From Fictibacillus norfolkensis (lineage in GTDB: Bacteria; Bacillota; Bacilli; Bacillales; Fictibacillaceae): a DNA stretch of 64,000 bases. The notes beneath the pieces are model-generated. The model was not told the origin of the DNA. It did no database searches and saw nothing but the letters and a program-made list of their open reading frames with translations. A program made the translations under genes and the position numbers. Location: positions 248,001 through 312,000 of the forward strand of contig NZ_JACSQM010000004.1 of assembly GCF_014836645.1 (NCBI RefSeq), written 5' to 3'. This document shows, in pieces, positions 35,810 through 44,624 of this stretch. How positions within the stretch are numbered: the stretch's first letter is position 1; each line of letters opens with the position of its first letter.

Positions 35810-36775
35810 GTGAAGTTAAAGGACTTATACTCATTTCTAAAAAAAGACTTGCAGCAGATTGAAGATCAGCTCGTAGAATCCGTTCGTTCCGATCAGAAAC
35901 AGATTCATACGGCAGGAGCTGAACTTTTAAAAGCAGGGGGAAAGAGAATCCGCCCTGTGTTTGTTCTGCTTTCCGCTCAGTTCGGCACGTATAACATACA
36001 CCAAGTGAAAAAGCCAGCTGCAGCTCTTGAACTGATTCATATGGCTTCGCTCGTTCATGATGATGTAGTGGATGATGCGGATATGAGACGTGGCAGAAAA
36101 ACAGTTAAAGCAAAATACGATAACAAGATTGCCATGTATACGGGCGATTTTATTTTCGCATCCGCTTTAAAACTAATGTCTGAGATTGAAATTCCGCGTG
36201 CGCATCAGATATTGGCACAAGGCATGAAAGAGATGTGTCTAGGGGAGATCGAACAGATCAACGAGCAGTATGATACGGATCAAAACATTCGAAAGTACTT
36301 CAAACGTATCAAACGAAAAACCGCACTTCTTATCGCGCTGAGCTGTCAGCTTGGAGCGATTACATCAAAAGCAGATGTTTCTCTGCAAAAGAAGCTGTAC
36401 GATTTTGGTTTCTCTGTAGGGATGGCTTTTCAGATTACAGACGATATCTTAGACTTTACCGCTTCTGAAAAACAGCTCGGTAAACCAGCGGGAAGTGATC
36501 TGAAGCAAGGAAACTTAACATTGCCTGTGCTGTACACAATCTATCAGTATCCAGAGATGAAAGAGAAGCTCGATGCATATTATGACAAAAAAGAGCCTGC
36601 GCAGCTTGCAGAACTGTTAAAAGATATCAAAGAGTTAGGCGGAATTGATTACGCAACGAAGATATCTGATAAATATTTGAAACGCGCTAAATTAGCTGCC
36701 GAGTCTTTGCCAGAAACGGATGCCAGAGATAGTTTGTTAAAAGTAGCAGATTATATCGCTGGTCGAAAATTTTGA
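35810..36775 (+). CDS. hepT: Heptaprenyl diphosphate synthase component II (HepT)
   Basis: A 321-residue catalytic trans-prenyltransferase. It has GGKRIRPVFVLLSAQFG, the first Asp-rich motif DDVVDDADMRRG and the second FQITDDILDFT, and matches the B. subtilis subunit in length. It starts with GTG after AGGGTG. With HepS it makes C35 diphosphate for menaquinone-7. It closes the operon before ndk. Confidence 0.94.
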   Translation: MKLKDLYSFLKKDLQQIEDQLVESVRSDQKQIHTAGAELLKAGGKRIRPVFVLLSAQFGTYNIHQVKKPAAALELIHMASLVHDDVVDDADMRRGRKTVKAKYDNKIAMYTGDFIFASALKLMSEIEIPRAHQILAQGMKEMCLGEIEQINEQYDTDQNIRKYFKRIKRKTALLIALSCQLGAITSKADVSLQKKLYDFGFSVGMAFQITDDILDFTASEKQLGKPAGSDLKQGNLTLPVLYTIYQYPEMKEKLDAYYDKKEPAQLAELLKDIKELGGIDYATKISDKYLKRAKLAAESLPETDARDSLLKVADYIAGRKF

Positions 36776-36859
36776 GTGATTGCTAATTTTTAAAATTTTT
36801 GGTACGATTTCTCTGGGGAACTTGTCCCACATATACATAGATGATAGGAGAGGGAATGC

Positions 36860-37303
36860 ATGGAAAAAACGTTTTTAATGGTAAAACCTGATGGTGTTCA
36901 ACGTGCGTTAATCGGAGAAATCGTATCCCGTTTTGAAAAGAAAGGTTTTCAACTTGTTGGTGCTAAACTAATGAACATTTCTGAAGATCTTGCAAAAGAA
37001 CATTATGGTGAGCACAAAGAGCGTCCGTTCTTCGGCGAACTTGTTGATTTTATTACATCTGGCCCAGTATTTGCTATGGTTTGGGAAGGTAAGGACGTAA
37101 TTCTTACAGCTCGTAACATGATGGGCAAAACGAACCCTTCTGAAGCTGCTCCTGGTTCAATCCGCGGAGACTATGCTGTACAAGTAAGCAACAATATCAT
37201 CCATGGCTCTGACTCTGCTGAAAGCGCTGTCCGTGAGATCGGTCTTTTCTTCAAAGAAGAAGAACTCGTTTCTTATGATAAAGCAGTAGCGGTTTGGATT
37301 TAA
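36860..37303 (+). CDS. ndk: Nucleoside diphosphate kinase
   Basis: A 147-residue kinase that transfers phosphate between nucleoside tri- and diphosphates. It has [21 protein letters not shown] and the active-site histidine in [12 protein letters not shown]. The position after hepT is conserved. It has a GGAGAGGG site and its own terminator. Confidence 0.97.
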   Translation: MEKTFLMVKPDGVQRALIGEIVSRFEKKGFQLVGAKLMNISEDLAKEHYGEHKERPFFGELVDFITSGPVFAMVWEGKDVILTARNMMGKTNPSEAAPGSIRGDYAVQVSNNIIHGSDSAESAVREIGLFFKEEELVSYDKAVAVWI

Positions 37304-37328
37304 TTTTACATGGAAATGAAAGCGTTTT

Positions 37329-37353
37329 AACCGGCCGCCGCGCCGGTTTTTTT
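37329..37353 (+). terminator. Terminator of ndk
   Basis: AACCGGC and GCCGGTT flank a GC-rich 6-base loop and are followed by seven T. Confidence 0.85.
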
Positions 37354-37535
37354 GTTTTTATGGTGAAATCGAATGAGTTAGCGAAGAAAAAGTGGCTGAG
37401 AAAGGGTCTAGTCGTTCAGAAGATGAAGGGGAGAAGCTGGATTTTTGAGGCAGTATGTTAAAAGCTTTGATTTTAGCATCAAAATCCGGCGTTTAGTATG
37501 CTTTTATCAACTACTTACACGGAAATTTCTGAAAC

Positions 37536-37661
37536 AATCCCGCGAGTTTTAAAGTTATTCCCGCGAGTTTTTGCAATAATCCCGCGAGAATTATAATTAA
37601 TCCGGCGAGTCTTAAGGATAATCCGGCGAGTTTTCACTTTATATCAGCGAGTCGACATCTT
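37536..37661 (+). repeat. 21-bp periodic array B (6 units)
   Basis: Six units, each exactly 21 bp, start at 37536, 37557, 37578, 37599, 37620 and 37641. Each begins with about 11 conserved bases (AATCCCGCGAG, AATCCGGCGAG and close variants), followed by a 10-base AT-rich variable half. The sixth unit is the terminal type ATATCAGCGAGTCGACA. Its first 17 bases are identical to the terminal unit of array A. Confidence 0.85.
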
Positions 37662-37762
37662 ATTAATTATGTTGCTCCGATAACGCAACAATTTAAATTC
37701 TGCTCCGATATTATACATACATAGACTAAATTTGCTTAAGCAGTGGAATTGGAGAGAGACAT

Positions 37763-38542
37763 ATGGACCCGGACTACGAAAGCTTTAAACAGAGTATTTA
37801 TGATCAAACAGGAATAGATCTTTCTTTATACAAGGAAGCGCAGATGAAACGCAGACTCGTTGCACTGAGGGACAAACGAGCGTACGGCACGTTTGCAGAC
37901 TATTTTCGTGCACTCACAAAAAATCCAGAATTGCTACTTGAATTTTTAGACCGAATGACCATTAACGTTTCTGAATTTTACCGAAATCCTGCTCGTTGGG
38001 ATGTACTAGAGAAAAAAATCATTTCTCTGTTAGTTAATGACAGGTCATCTTTAAAAATATGGAGCGCAGCCTGCTCTACAGGTGAAGAGCCATACAGCCT
38101 GTCGATGCTGTTATCCGATTACAAAAAGGGCTTATCAAGGTTTTCGATCCTTGCAACAGACTTAGATCAACAAGTGTTAGAGCAAGCTAAAAAAGGGTTT
38201 TATTTTGAAAAAGCGATCAAAGATGTTCCGAGCGATAAAATAGCACGATATACAACAAAAGAAGAACTCGGTATCAGCGTTACAGATTCTGTTAAAAAGC
38301 ACGTGACCTTTAAAAAGCAAAACTTGCTTTCAGATCGTTTTGAATCCGACTTTGATCTCATCGTTTGCCGAAATGTTATGATCTATTTTACAGAGGAAGC
38401 TAAGACAGTCCTCTATCAAAAGTTTAGCAACGCGCTTCGAAAAGGCGGTGTTCTGTTCGTGGGAAGTACCGAGCAGATCTTCAATCCAGGATTATACGAC
38501 TTGGTATCGGTAGAACCGTTCTTTTATCGAAAACTGAGTTAA
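37763..38542 (+). CDS. cheR: Chemotaxis protein methyltransferase CheR
   Basis: A 259-residue SAM-dependent enzyme that methylates glutamates on chemoreceptors. It has an N-terminal helical domain and FLDRMTINVSEFYRNPARWDVLE, then the SAM site WSAACSTGEEPYSLSMLL and DLIVCRNVMIYFTEE. No tetratricopeptide extension is present. It lies between ndk and the aromatic genes as in B. subtilis, and the trp promoter begins 28 bp after its stop. Confidence 0.95.
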   Translation: MDPDYESFKQSIYDQTGIDLSLYKEAQMKRRLVALRDKRAYGTFADYFRALTKNPELLLEFLDRMTINVSEFYRNPARWDVLEKKIISLLVNDRSSLKIWSAACSTGEEPYSLSMLLSDYKKGLSRFSILATDLDQQVLEQAKKGFYFEKAIKDVPSDKIARYTTKEELGISVTDSVKKHVTFKKQNLLSDRFESDFDLIVCRNVMIYFTEEAKTVLYQKFSNALRKGGVLFVGSTEQIFNPGLYDLVSVEPFFYRKLS

Positions 38543-38570
38543 AAAACAAAAATAGAAGCATGTAAATCTG

Positions 38571-38599
38571 TTGACAGATTTACAACAATAGTTTAATGT
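38571..38599 (+). promoter_or_regulatory. Sigma-A promoter of the trp operon
   Basis: A perfect TTGACA (38571-38576), a 17-bp spacer and TAATGT (38594-38599). The expected start point, about 38605-38607, lies 10 bases before the 5' stem-loop of the leader. Confidence 0.75.
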
Positions 38600-38615
38600 A
38601 ACTGATAAGTTTAGA

Positions 38616-38631
38616 GCACACATAATTGTGC
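38616..38631 (+). promoter_or_regulatory. 5' stem-loop of the trp leader
   Basis: GCACA and TGTGC pair around a 6-base loop, about 10 nt from the transcript 5' end and just before the first triplet. B. subtilis trp has a comparable 5' stem-loop that helps TRAP act. Confidence 0.55.
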
Positions 38632-38635
38632 ACAT

Positions 38636-38697
38636 TAGTATAGAGTTTAGAGCCTAGTTGAGACAAGTTGAGAGAGTTTGAGTGGAGCAGAGCCGAG
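38636..38697 (+). promoter_or_regulatory. TRAP binding site of the trp leader (11 triplets)
   Basis: Four TAG triplets (38636, 38641, 38648, 38655) are followed by seven GAG (38660, 38670, 38674, 38680, 38685, 38690, 38695). Most are separated by two bases, with an extra AAG at 38665 filling one longer step. Eleven triplets equals the number of TRAP subunits and of repeats in the B. subtilis leader. Confidence 0.88.
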
Positions 38698-38698
38698 A

Positions 38699-38745
38699 AT
38701 GGATATGTACATATGCCATGCGGGTTATTTCTGCATGGCTTTTTT
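38699..38745 (+). terminator. trp attenuator: antiterminator and terminator
   Basis: The terminator is GCCATGC (38715-38721) paired with GCATGGC (38733-38739) and six T. The competing antiterminator is ATGG-ATATG-TA-CATAT-G-CCAT (38699-38719), which uses the same CCAT and abuts the last triplets. TRAP bound to the triplets would block the antiterminator and so stop transcription. Confidence 0.8.
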
Positions 38746-38810
38746 ATATGCTTCTTAAAAGAAGGATGTACATGTTCCCTTATAGATCGACCTCTTATAT
38801 CCTCCTCATT

Positions 38811-38865
38811 CTCCGTATAAAGCGGAGGTGCAGATATGATCATATCCTTTCCTATTCCACCTTGA
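38811..38865 (+). promoter_or_regulatory. Shine-Dalgarno-sequestering hairpin and 9-codon mini-ORF (possible trpE remnant)
   Basis: CTCCG (38811-38815) pairs with CGGAG (38823-38827), hiding the GGAGG site (38824-38828). Seven bases later an ATG opens MIISFPIPP and stops at 38863-38865. In B. subtilis an SD-blocking hairpin precedes trpE. Here trpE is missing, so this may be the retained 5' end of a deleted trpE, or a leader peptide. Confidence 0.45.
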
Positions 38866-38914
38866 ACGTTTTTGATTGTAGACAAAACAACCAAAACGAT
38901 TAAGGGGTGTTCAT

Positions 38915-39943
38915 ATGATTCCAAATATCATTCAAAAAATAATGAAACACGAAACATTAACAGAAAATGAAGCTTTTTATTTTATGGAGAAGTTAGCGAA
39001 TGGTGATGTAACAGATGCGCAAGGAAGTTCTGTTTTAAGCATCATGAGCTTTCGCGGTGAGACGATCGATGAGATCGTTGGCTTTGTTAAAGCGATCAGA
39101 AAGCTCTCAAGAAAGGCTGAATCTTCACAACACCATGAGCTGATGGACACTTGCGGTACTGGCGGTGATGGAGCATCGACCTTTAACATCTCTACAGCGG
39201 TTAGTATCATACTCGCTTCTTTAGGAGTAAAGGTAGCCAAGCATGGTAACAAAGCAGTCACATCAAAAAGTGGCAGCTCTGATGTGTTAGAAGCTTTAGG
39301 TATTGTAGCAGCCAGCAACCACTTTGAAGCGAACTCCCAACTGAATAAACACGACATCGCGTTTCTGCACGCTCCATATTTTCATCCGGCACTAAAAAAA
39401 GTAGCGTCGCTGAGAGGGGAACTTCCATTTCGAACGATCTTCAATTGTATCGGTCCATTGTTAAACCCGATGGCACCTGCATATCAGCTGATTGGAGCGA
39501 GCAATGAAGAAGTTGCTGAAAAGCTTGCTAAAGTGATTCAGAAGCTCGGGATTAAACGTGCATTGATCGTTACAGGTAAAGATGGATTGGATGAATGTTC
39601 GATCACTGGCGAGACACGGATGTATTTGGTGGAGAACAACACGATTGATTCGTTCAACTACACACCTGAAGAAGCAGGGTTACATCGAGGAAATCTTAAT
39701 GATCTAACGGTAACAAACAAAAAAGAAAGTGCTGAACTCATACGTTCCATCCTACAAGGGGATGGTAACGAATCAGCACGAAACATCGTCATCTTGAACG
39801 CCGCTGCCGCTCTTTTTGCATCAAAACGAGTCCCAAGTATTCGAGACGGCGTGGAGATCATCAAGCAATGTCTACAATCAAAATCTGCACATGATCATCT
39901 TGAAGAAATGACGAAAGAAGAGGCGAATGCACATGTTAACTAA
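38915..39943 (+). CDS. trpD: Anthranilate phosphoribosyltransferase TrpD
   Basis: A 342-residue enzyme that joins anthranilate and PRPP. It has DTCGTGGDGASTFNISTA, KHGNKAVTSKSGSSDVLEALG and FHPALKKVASLRGELPFRTIFN. It is the first structural gene after the TRAP leader, since no trpE precedes it. It has its own AAGGGGTG site. The frame overlaps trpC. Confidence 0.96.
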   Translation: MIPNIIQKIMKHETLTENEAFYFMEKLANGDVTDAQGSSVLSIMSFRGETIDEIVGFVKAIRKLSRKAESSQHHELMDTCGTGGDGASTFNISTAVSIILASLGVKVAKHGNKAVTSKSGSSDVLEALGIVAASNHFEANSQLNKHDIAFLHAPYFHPALKKVASLRGELPFRTIFNCIGPLLNPMAPAYQLIGASNEEVAEKLAKVIQKLGIKRALIVTGKDGLDECSITGETRMYLVENNTIDSFNYTPEEAGLHRGNLNDLTVTNKKESAELIRSILQGDGNESARNIVILNAAAALFASKRVPSIRDGVEIIKQCLQSKSAHDHLEEMTKEEANAHVN

Positions 39944-40709
39944 AATATTGAAACAAAAAGAAAGAGAAGTAGCTATTCTTCCTTCGTTCAAAAAAGGTGA
40001 GCTGGATTTTACAGATAAGGATCACCGGCCATTTGCTAACAGAATCGCTAACTCTGTGAAAAGACCAGCATTGATCGCCGAAGTGAAAAAAGCTTCACCA
40101 TCCAAAGGAATCATTAAAGAAAATTTCAATCCTGTAGAGATCGCTGTTGAATATGAAAAAGCTGGCGCATCTTGCTTATCCGTCTTAACGGACACCGAGT
40201 TCTTTCAAGGAGACCTTCAATATTTAAAAGATATTCGCAATCATGTCTCGCTGCCTCTTTTAAGGAAGGATTTCATCATAGATGAAAGGCAGATCATTGA
40301 GAGCGTTGAGAACGGAGCAGATGCGATTCTGCTCATTGCAGCTTGCTTAACAAGTGAACGATTAGAGAAGCTTCACGCACTAGCAACGGAATGCGGGTTA
40401 GAGTGCTTGGTCGAAGTTCATTCACATCGTGAGATACAGCAAGTTTACGACGTTTGCGACCCTTCTATGATCGGGATAAACAACCGTGACCTTAAAACGT
40501 TCACAACAGATATCGAGCATACCTTTTCTCTTCTTTCATCTATTAAAAACGAAACACTCGTGATCAGTGAGAGTGGCATAAAAACAGCTTCAGATGTGAA
40601 AAGCCTGCTTGATCACCAAGTGAACGGAATGTTGATCGGAGAAACATTGATGAGAGCGGACTCTATAGAAAATAAGATCAGAGAGCTTTATCATGACTGT
40701 TCAAATTAA
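39933..40709 (+). CDS. trpC: Indole-3-glycerol-phosphate synthase TrpC
   Basis: A 258-residue TIM-barrel enzyme. It has ALIAEVKKASPSKGII, LLRKDFIIDERQIIES, GINNRDLKTFTTD and VISESGIKTASDV. The ATG at 39933 has GAGG 9 bases upstream and gives the usual start MLTKIL; the ATG at 39927 is two codons earlier. It overlaps the end of trpD and the start of trpF. Confidence 0.95.
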   Translation: MLTKILKQKEREVAILPSFKKGELDFTDKDHRPFANRIANSVKRPALIAEVKKASPSKGIIKENFNPVEIAVEYEKAGASCLSVLTDTEFFQGDLQYLKDIRNHVSLPLLRKDFIIDERQIIESVENGADAILLIAACLTSERLEKLHALATECGLECLVEVHSHREIQQVYDVCDPSMIGINNRDLKTFTTDIEHTFSLLSSIKNETLVISESGIKTASDVKSLLDHQVNGMLIGETLMRADSIENKIRELYHDCSN

Positions 40710-41325
40710 ATATTGTGGCTGTCAATCTGAAGACGACTATAAGCTGCTCATAGAATCAAAAGCAGATCTGATCGGGTTCATATTCGCTAAAAGTAAAAGA
40801 AAAGTCGATCCTACAGAAGTGAGCAGCTGGATCGAAAAGTACGGAAAACCTAAAAAGCTAGTAGGTGTTTTTCAAAATGCAACTCTCCAACAGATCAAGG
40901 ATGTTGTTAACTCAGTACCGATCGATATCATCCAGTGTCACGGAACTGAATCGGTTGATCAGCTCAAGGAAATAAGAGTTCATTGCAATAAAGAAATCTA
41001 TAAAGCACTCCCTTTTAGTGAAAGCATCATAAAAGAAATAGAGTTATACGGAAAAGTGGCAGATGGACTTATCATAGATTCTGTCTCTCAAGGTCAATTC
41101 GGCGGAACTGGAATTCCATTTTCGTGGGAGGAAGTTCCTAACATGATGAAAGCATCAGATGGGATAGGGATTACGTGTTTCATAGCTGGCGGGATCAAAT
41201 CAGAAAATGTTTCAGAACTAATGAAACTTCATCCACACGGAATCGATTTAAGTGGTGGTATTGAAGAAAATGGCAAAAAAAGCGTACAAAGAATAGAAAC
41301 TCTTGAAAGGATGATTATGAGATGA
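40693..41325 (+). CDS. trpF: Phosphoribosylanthranilate isomerase TrpF
   Basis: A 210-residue TIM-barrel isomerase. It has the N-terminal [32 protein letters not shown] and the phosphate-binding GGIKSENV and [14 protein letters not shown]. The usual KICG motif reads KYCG here. It overlaps trpC by 17 bases and trpB by 4, so translation is probably coupled. Confidence 0.93.
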   Translation: MTVQIKYCGCQSEDDYKLLIESKADLIGFIFAKSKRKVDPTEVSSWIEKYGKPKKLVGVFQNATLQQIKDVVNSVPIDIIQCHGTESVDQLKEIRVHCNKEIYKALPFSESIIKEIELYGKVADGLIIDSVSQGQFGGTGIPFSWEEVPNMMKASDGIGITCFIAGGIKSENVSELMKLHPHGIDLSGGIEENGKKSVQRIETLERMIMR

Positions 41326-42521
41326 CTACAGCAACAGTACCTGATCATAGAGGAAGATATGGAGTGTTCGGCGGAAAGTACGTACCAGAAACAATCATGT
41401 TTGCACTCGAAGAGCTTGAGACAGCTTTCAACGAAGCCATCCAAGATCAAGAATTTAATGAGCTTTTTCAAAAAGAACTTGCGATTTATTCAGGACGTCC
41501 GACTCCATTAACAAAAGCAGATCGATTGAGTGAGTCGAATGGCGGAGCATCCATCTATTTAAAAAGAGAAGACCTTAACCATACAGGCGCACATAAGATT
41601 AATAACGCCATCGGGCAGGCGCTCTTGGCTGTAAGGATGGGAAAGAAAAAGATCATCGCTGAAACTGGAGCGGGTCAGCATGGCGTAGCAGCAGCGACTG
41701 TAGCAGCTAAATACGGGTTATCTTGTAAAGTTTATATGGGAAAAGAAGATATAAGAAGACAAGCTTTAAATGTGTTTCGCATGAAGCTGTTAGGTGCAGA
41801 AGTGATCGAGGTCACGAGCGGCAGCCAAACATTAAAAGATGCTACCAATGAGGCGATCCGGGAATGGGTTGCTGCGGTCGAAGACACATTCTATCTCATC
41901 GGATCAGCTGTAGGACCTTATCCATACCCGAAGATGGTCAAACAATTTCAGCAGGTGATCGGTCATGAAACAGAGAGTCAGTTTAAAGAGATCAAACAAG
42001 GAAAGCTTCCAGATGCTGTTGTAGCTTGTGTAGGGGGCGGCAGTAATGCGATCGGCATGTTCGCACCCTTTATTGAGAAAGATGTACCTCTGTATGGCAT
42101 AGAGGCTGCAGGGATGGGCGTTGAGACGGCTCAGCATGCGGCAACGTTATCTAAAGGCTCGAATGGTGTGATTCACGGTTCGTTGACAAAGCTTCTTCAA
42201 ACGAGCGAAGGACAGATTACAGAACCATACTCGATCTCAGCAGGACTCGATTATCCAGGGATAGGCCCGGAACATGCTTACCTGCATGAGACAAAAAGAG
42301 TAACTTATGAAGCAGTCACAGATGAAGAAGCGTTACACGCTCTGAAGCTTTTATGTGAGAACGAAGGTATTCTATGTGCGTTAGAGAGTGCACATGCCGT
42401 AGCATATAGTCTGAAGCTTGCTAAAAAAATGCAAAAAGATCAACATGTAGTCGTCTGTTTATCAGGAAGAGGCGACAAAGATGTTCATACACTGATGGAA
42501 TTTGAAGAAGGGGGCGAATAA
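41322..42521 (+). CDS. trpB: Tryptophan synthase beta chain TrpB
   Basis: A 399-residue PLP enzyme that joins indole and serine. It has [14 protein letters not shown], the PLP lysine in [32 protein letters not shown], and the phosphate-binding [12 protein letters not shown]. The start overlaps the trpF stop (ATGA). Confidence 0.97.
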   Translation: MTTATVPDHRGRYGVFGGKYVPETIMFALEELETAFNEAIQDQEFNELFQKELAIYSGRPTPLTKADRLSESNGGASIYLKREDLNHTGAHKINNAIGQALLAVRMGKKKIIAETGAGQHGVAAATVAAKYGLSCKVYMGKEDIRRQALNVFRMKLLGAEVIEVTSGSQTLKDATNEAIREWVAAVEDTFYLIGSAVGPYPYPKMVKQFQQVIGHETESQFKEIKQGKLPDAVVACVGGGSNAIGMFAPFIEKDVPLYGIEAAGMGVETAQHAATLSKGSNGVIHGSLTKLLQTSEGQITEPYSISAGLDYPGIGPEHAYLHETKRVTYEAVTDEEALHALKLLCENEGILCALESAHAVAYSLKLAKKMQKDQHVVVCLSGRGDKDVHTLMEFEEGGE

Positions 42522-42523
42522 AG

Positions 42524-43330
42524 ATGAATAAGAGATGGGAAGTCTTTCAACATTCTTCAGATTATCGTTTCACTCCGTATATCATGGCTGGTGATCCATG
42601 TGAAGAAGCTACGATCGAACTGTCACTTGCTCTAGAAGAGTGTGGAGCACACGCTCTCGAGCTAGGTGTTCCATACTCAGATCCTTTAGCTGATGGACCT
42701 GTTATTCAACGAGCAGGTATGAGAGGTTTGGCACAAAACATGAATCTTGAGAAAACGGTAAAGCTCGTTTCAAAGCTTCGTGAAAGAGGATTGAAGATTC
42801 CGGTAATTATCTTTACTTATTATAATCTTTTGTTACAATTAGGAGAAAATCGTTTCCTGAAGTTAGCAGAGAACAGCGGTGTAGATGGGGTTCTAGTACC
42901 TGATCTGCCGTATGAAGAAAGCGGATATCTACAGAAGATATGTTCAGAGCATAACCTTGCTCTCATCTCGCTTGTTTCACCTACAACACGTGAAGAAAAG
43001 CTTGCTAGACTCAGTAGAGAGGCAGAAGGTTTTTTGTATTGCATCTCTTCATTAGGTGTGACTGGCGTTAGAAGTGAGTTTAGAGCGGGACTGGACGAAT
43101 TCTTAAAAGCCGCGAAACGAAACAGCCGTGTTCCTGTCTTAGTAGGGTTTGGACTGTCTACGCGAGAACAGATCCAGCAGTTTGATGGCAGCAGTGATGG
43201 GTTTATCGTAGGCAGTGCGATCGTTAAAAAGATTGAGGAACTAGAGAGTGACCTGCTAACGAATAGGGAGGAAGCGGTTAAAACGTTTAAATCGTATATT
43301 GAATCTTTGCTGCCTGTCTATAGTCGTTAA
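42524..43330 (+). CDS. trpA: Tryptophan synthase alpha chain TrpA
   Basis: A 268-residue TIM-barrel subunit that releases indole. It has the catalytic Glu region [33 protein letters not shown] and [12 protein letters not shown]. The ATG follows GGGGG after trpB. Confidence 0.95.
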   Translation: MNKRWEVFQHSSDYRFTPYIMAGDPCEEATIELSLALEECGAHALELGVPYSDPLADGPVIQRAGMRGLAQNMNLEKTVKLVSKLRERGLKIPVIIFTYYNLLLQLGENRFLKLAENSGVDGVLVPDLPYEESGYLQKICSEHNLALISLVSPTTREEKLARLSREAEGFLYCISSLGVTGVRSEFRAGLDEFLKAAKRNSRVPVLVGFGLSTREQIQQFDGSSDGFIVGSAIVKKIEELESDLLTNREEAVKTFKSYIESLLPVYSR

Positions 43331-43344
43331 AAAGGAGTGGGAAA

Positions 43345-44451
43345 ATGCAGCCGAAACAGCAGTTGTTATCTTTAAAACCTTACAAACCAGGTAAACCAGT
43401 AGAAGAAGTGAAGCGTGAACTAGGTTTAGAGAAAATCATAAAACTCGCTTCAAACGAGAACCCTTATGGATGTTCGGATCTTGCGAAAGAAAAGATAACA
43501 GAGGAGCTCTCACAGCTTCATGTATATCCAGACGGTTATTCAGCTGAGCTTAGAGAGAAACTTTCAAACCAACTTCAAGTGAAACAAGACCAGATTATTT
43601 TTGGAAACGGCTCAGATGAAGTCGTACAAATTCTTTGCCGAGCCTATCTATCTCCTGAAACCAACACCGTGATGGCTGCTCCTACTTTTCCTCAATACAG
43701 ACATAATGCTGTCATTGAAGGAGCTGAAGTGAGAGAGGTTGAGCTGATCGAAGGCAATCATGATCTAGAAGCGATGCTTGAAGCGATCGATCAAGATACG
43801 AGAATCGTCTGGCTTTGCAATCCGAACAACCCGACGGGAAACTATATTCCGGAGTCAGAGTTTGTAAGCTTTATGGAAAAAGTTCCATCTGATGTAGTCG
43901 TAGTAAGTGACGAAGCTTATTATGAATATGTATCAGCTGCAGATTATCCAAATACGCTAGATTACTTGGAAAAGTATCCGAATCTAGTGATTCTAAGAAC
44001 GTTCTCAAAAGCTCATGGACTAGCTGCACTTCGAATTGGTTATGGGGTCGCACAATCTTCCATCATCCAGTCGATTGAGCCTGCTAGAGAGCCTTTCAAC
44101 ACTTCTCGTATCGCTCAAGCTGCAGCGATCGGGGCATTAGAAGATGATGCGTTTATTTTAGAATGCAAAGAAAAGAACAGAAAAGGTCTAGAAACGTTCT
44201 ATTCATTCTGTGATGAAAAAGGGCTGTTGTACTATCCCTCTGAAGCAAACTTTATTCTGCTCGACGTAAAATCTGATGCTGATCAAGCGTTTGATTATCT
44301 TCTACGAAAAGGTTACATCGTGCGCTCAGGAAGTGCATTAGGTTTTCCTACCATGATCCGAGTAACGATCGGTGAAGAAGACCAGAACAAAGAGATCATC
44401 GAACACTTAGGTGCGTATATTGATTCTGTAGTAGAGAAAGTAAATAAATAA
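43345..44451 (+). CDS. hisC: Histidinol-phosphate / aromatic aminotransferase HisC
   Basis: A 368-residue PLP aminotransferase of family II. It has [31 protein letters not shown], the PLP lysine in [17 protein letters not shown] and [10 protein letters not shown]. In B. subtilis hisC in this operon serves both histidine and tyrosine/phenylalanine synthesis. The tyrA and aroE genes that follow there are absent here, and the operon ends in a terminator. Confidence 0.94.
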   Translation: MQPKQQLLSLKPYKPGKPVEEVKRELGLEKIIKLASNENPYGCSDLAKEKITEELSQLHVYPDGYSAELREKLSNQLQVKQDQIIFGNGSDEVVQILCRAYLSPETNTVMAAPTFPQYRHNAVIEGAEVREVELIEGNHDLEAMLEAIDQDTRIVWLCNPNNPTGNYIPESEFVSFMEKVPSDVVVVSDEAYYEYVSAADYPNTLDYLEKYPNLVILRTFSKAHGLAALRIGYGVAQSSIIQSIEPAREPFNTSRIAQAAAIGALEDDAFILECKEKNRKGLETFYSFCDEKGLLYYPSEANFILLDVKSDADQAFDYLLRKGYIVRSGSALGFPTMIRVTIGEEDQNKEIIEHLGAYIDSVVEKVNK

Positions 44452-44466
44452 AAAATTCACAACATA

Positions 44467-44500
44467 AGCCCGATTATGATTAATAATATCGGGCTATTTT
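44467..44500 (+). terminator. Terminator of the trp-hisC operon
   Basis: AGCCCGAT and ATCGGGCT flank an AT-rich loop, followed by ATTTTC. Confidence 0.8.
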
Positions 44501-44519
44501 CATAATTTTCAAAAAAGTG

Positions 44520-44548
44520 TTGCATTTTAAATAAGCTCTATTTATAAT
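44520..44548 (+). promoter_or_regulatory. Strong sigma-A-like promoter downstream of hisC
   Basis: TTGCAT (44520-44525), a 17-bp spacer and a perfect TATAAT (44543-44548). It points into the short hairpin-terminated segment rather than directly into a gene. Confidence 0.65.
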
Positions 44549-44554
44549 GAATGT

Positions 44555-44624
44555 AATATGGTTTCTCTCCACTCCTATCCATATTATACTTTCCTGACAG
44601 CGCTTACATGTCAGGACTTTTTTT
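44555..44624 (+). ncRNA. Candidate ~70-nt small RNA or short attenuated leader
   Basis: Starting at the expected transcription start are a hairpin AATATGG/CCATATT with a 17-base pyrimidine-rich loop (contains CTCTCCACTCCT) and then a classic terminator CCTGACA/TGTCAGG with seven T. No reading frame is present. The C-rich loop is complementary in part to ribosome binding sites. It could alternatively be an attenuator for the gene at 44716. Confidence 0.5.

Larger units (their letters stand above)
37304..37762. other. Intergenic region ndk-cheR
   Basis: This 459-bp gap holds the ndk terminator (37329-37353: AACCGGC/GCCGGTT plus T run), then about 180 bp with nothing recognised, then 21-bp array B (37536-37661). 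Two GCTCCGATA copies at 37674 and 37702 follow. No gene was seen. Confidence 0.7.

Noticed and set aside
37317..37330. cre-like TGAAAGCGTTTTAA after ndk
   Set aside because: It lies between the ndk stop codon and its terminator, not at any promoter, so a chance match is likelier.
37536..37661. CRISPR array
   Set aside because: The conserved part is about 11 bp and degenerate, the variable part is only 10 bp, and no cas genes are present.
38682..38903. 73-residue reading frame inside the trp leader
   Set aside because: It overlaps the TRAP triplets and the terminator and has no proper ribosome binding site. The leader explanation is much stronger.
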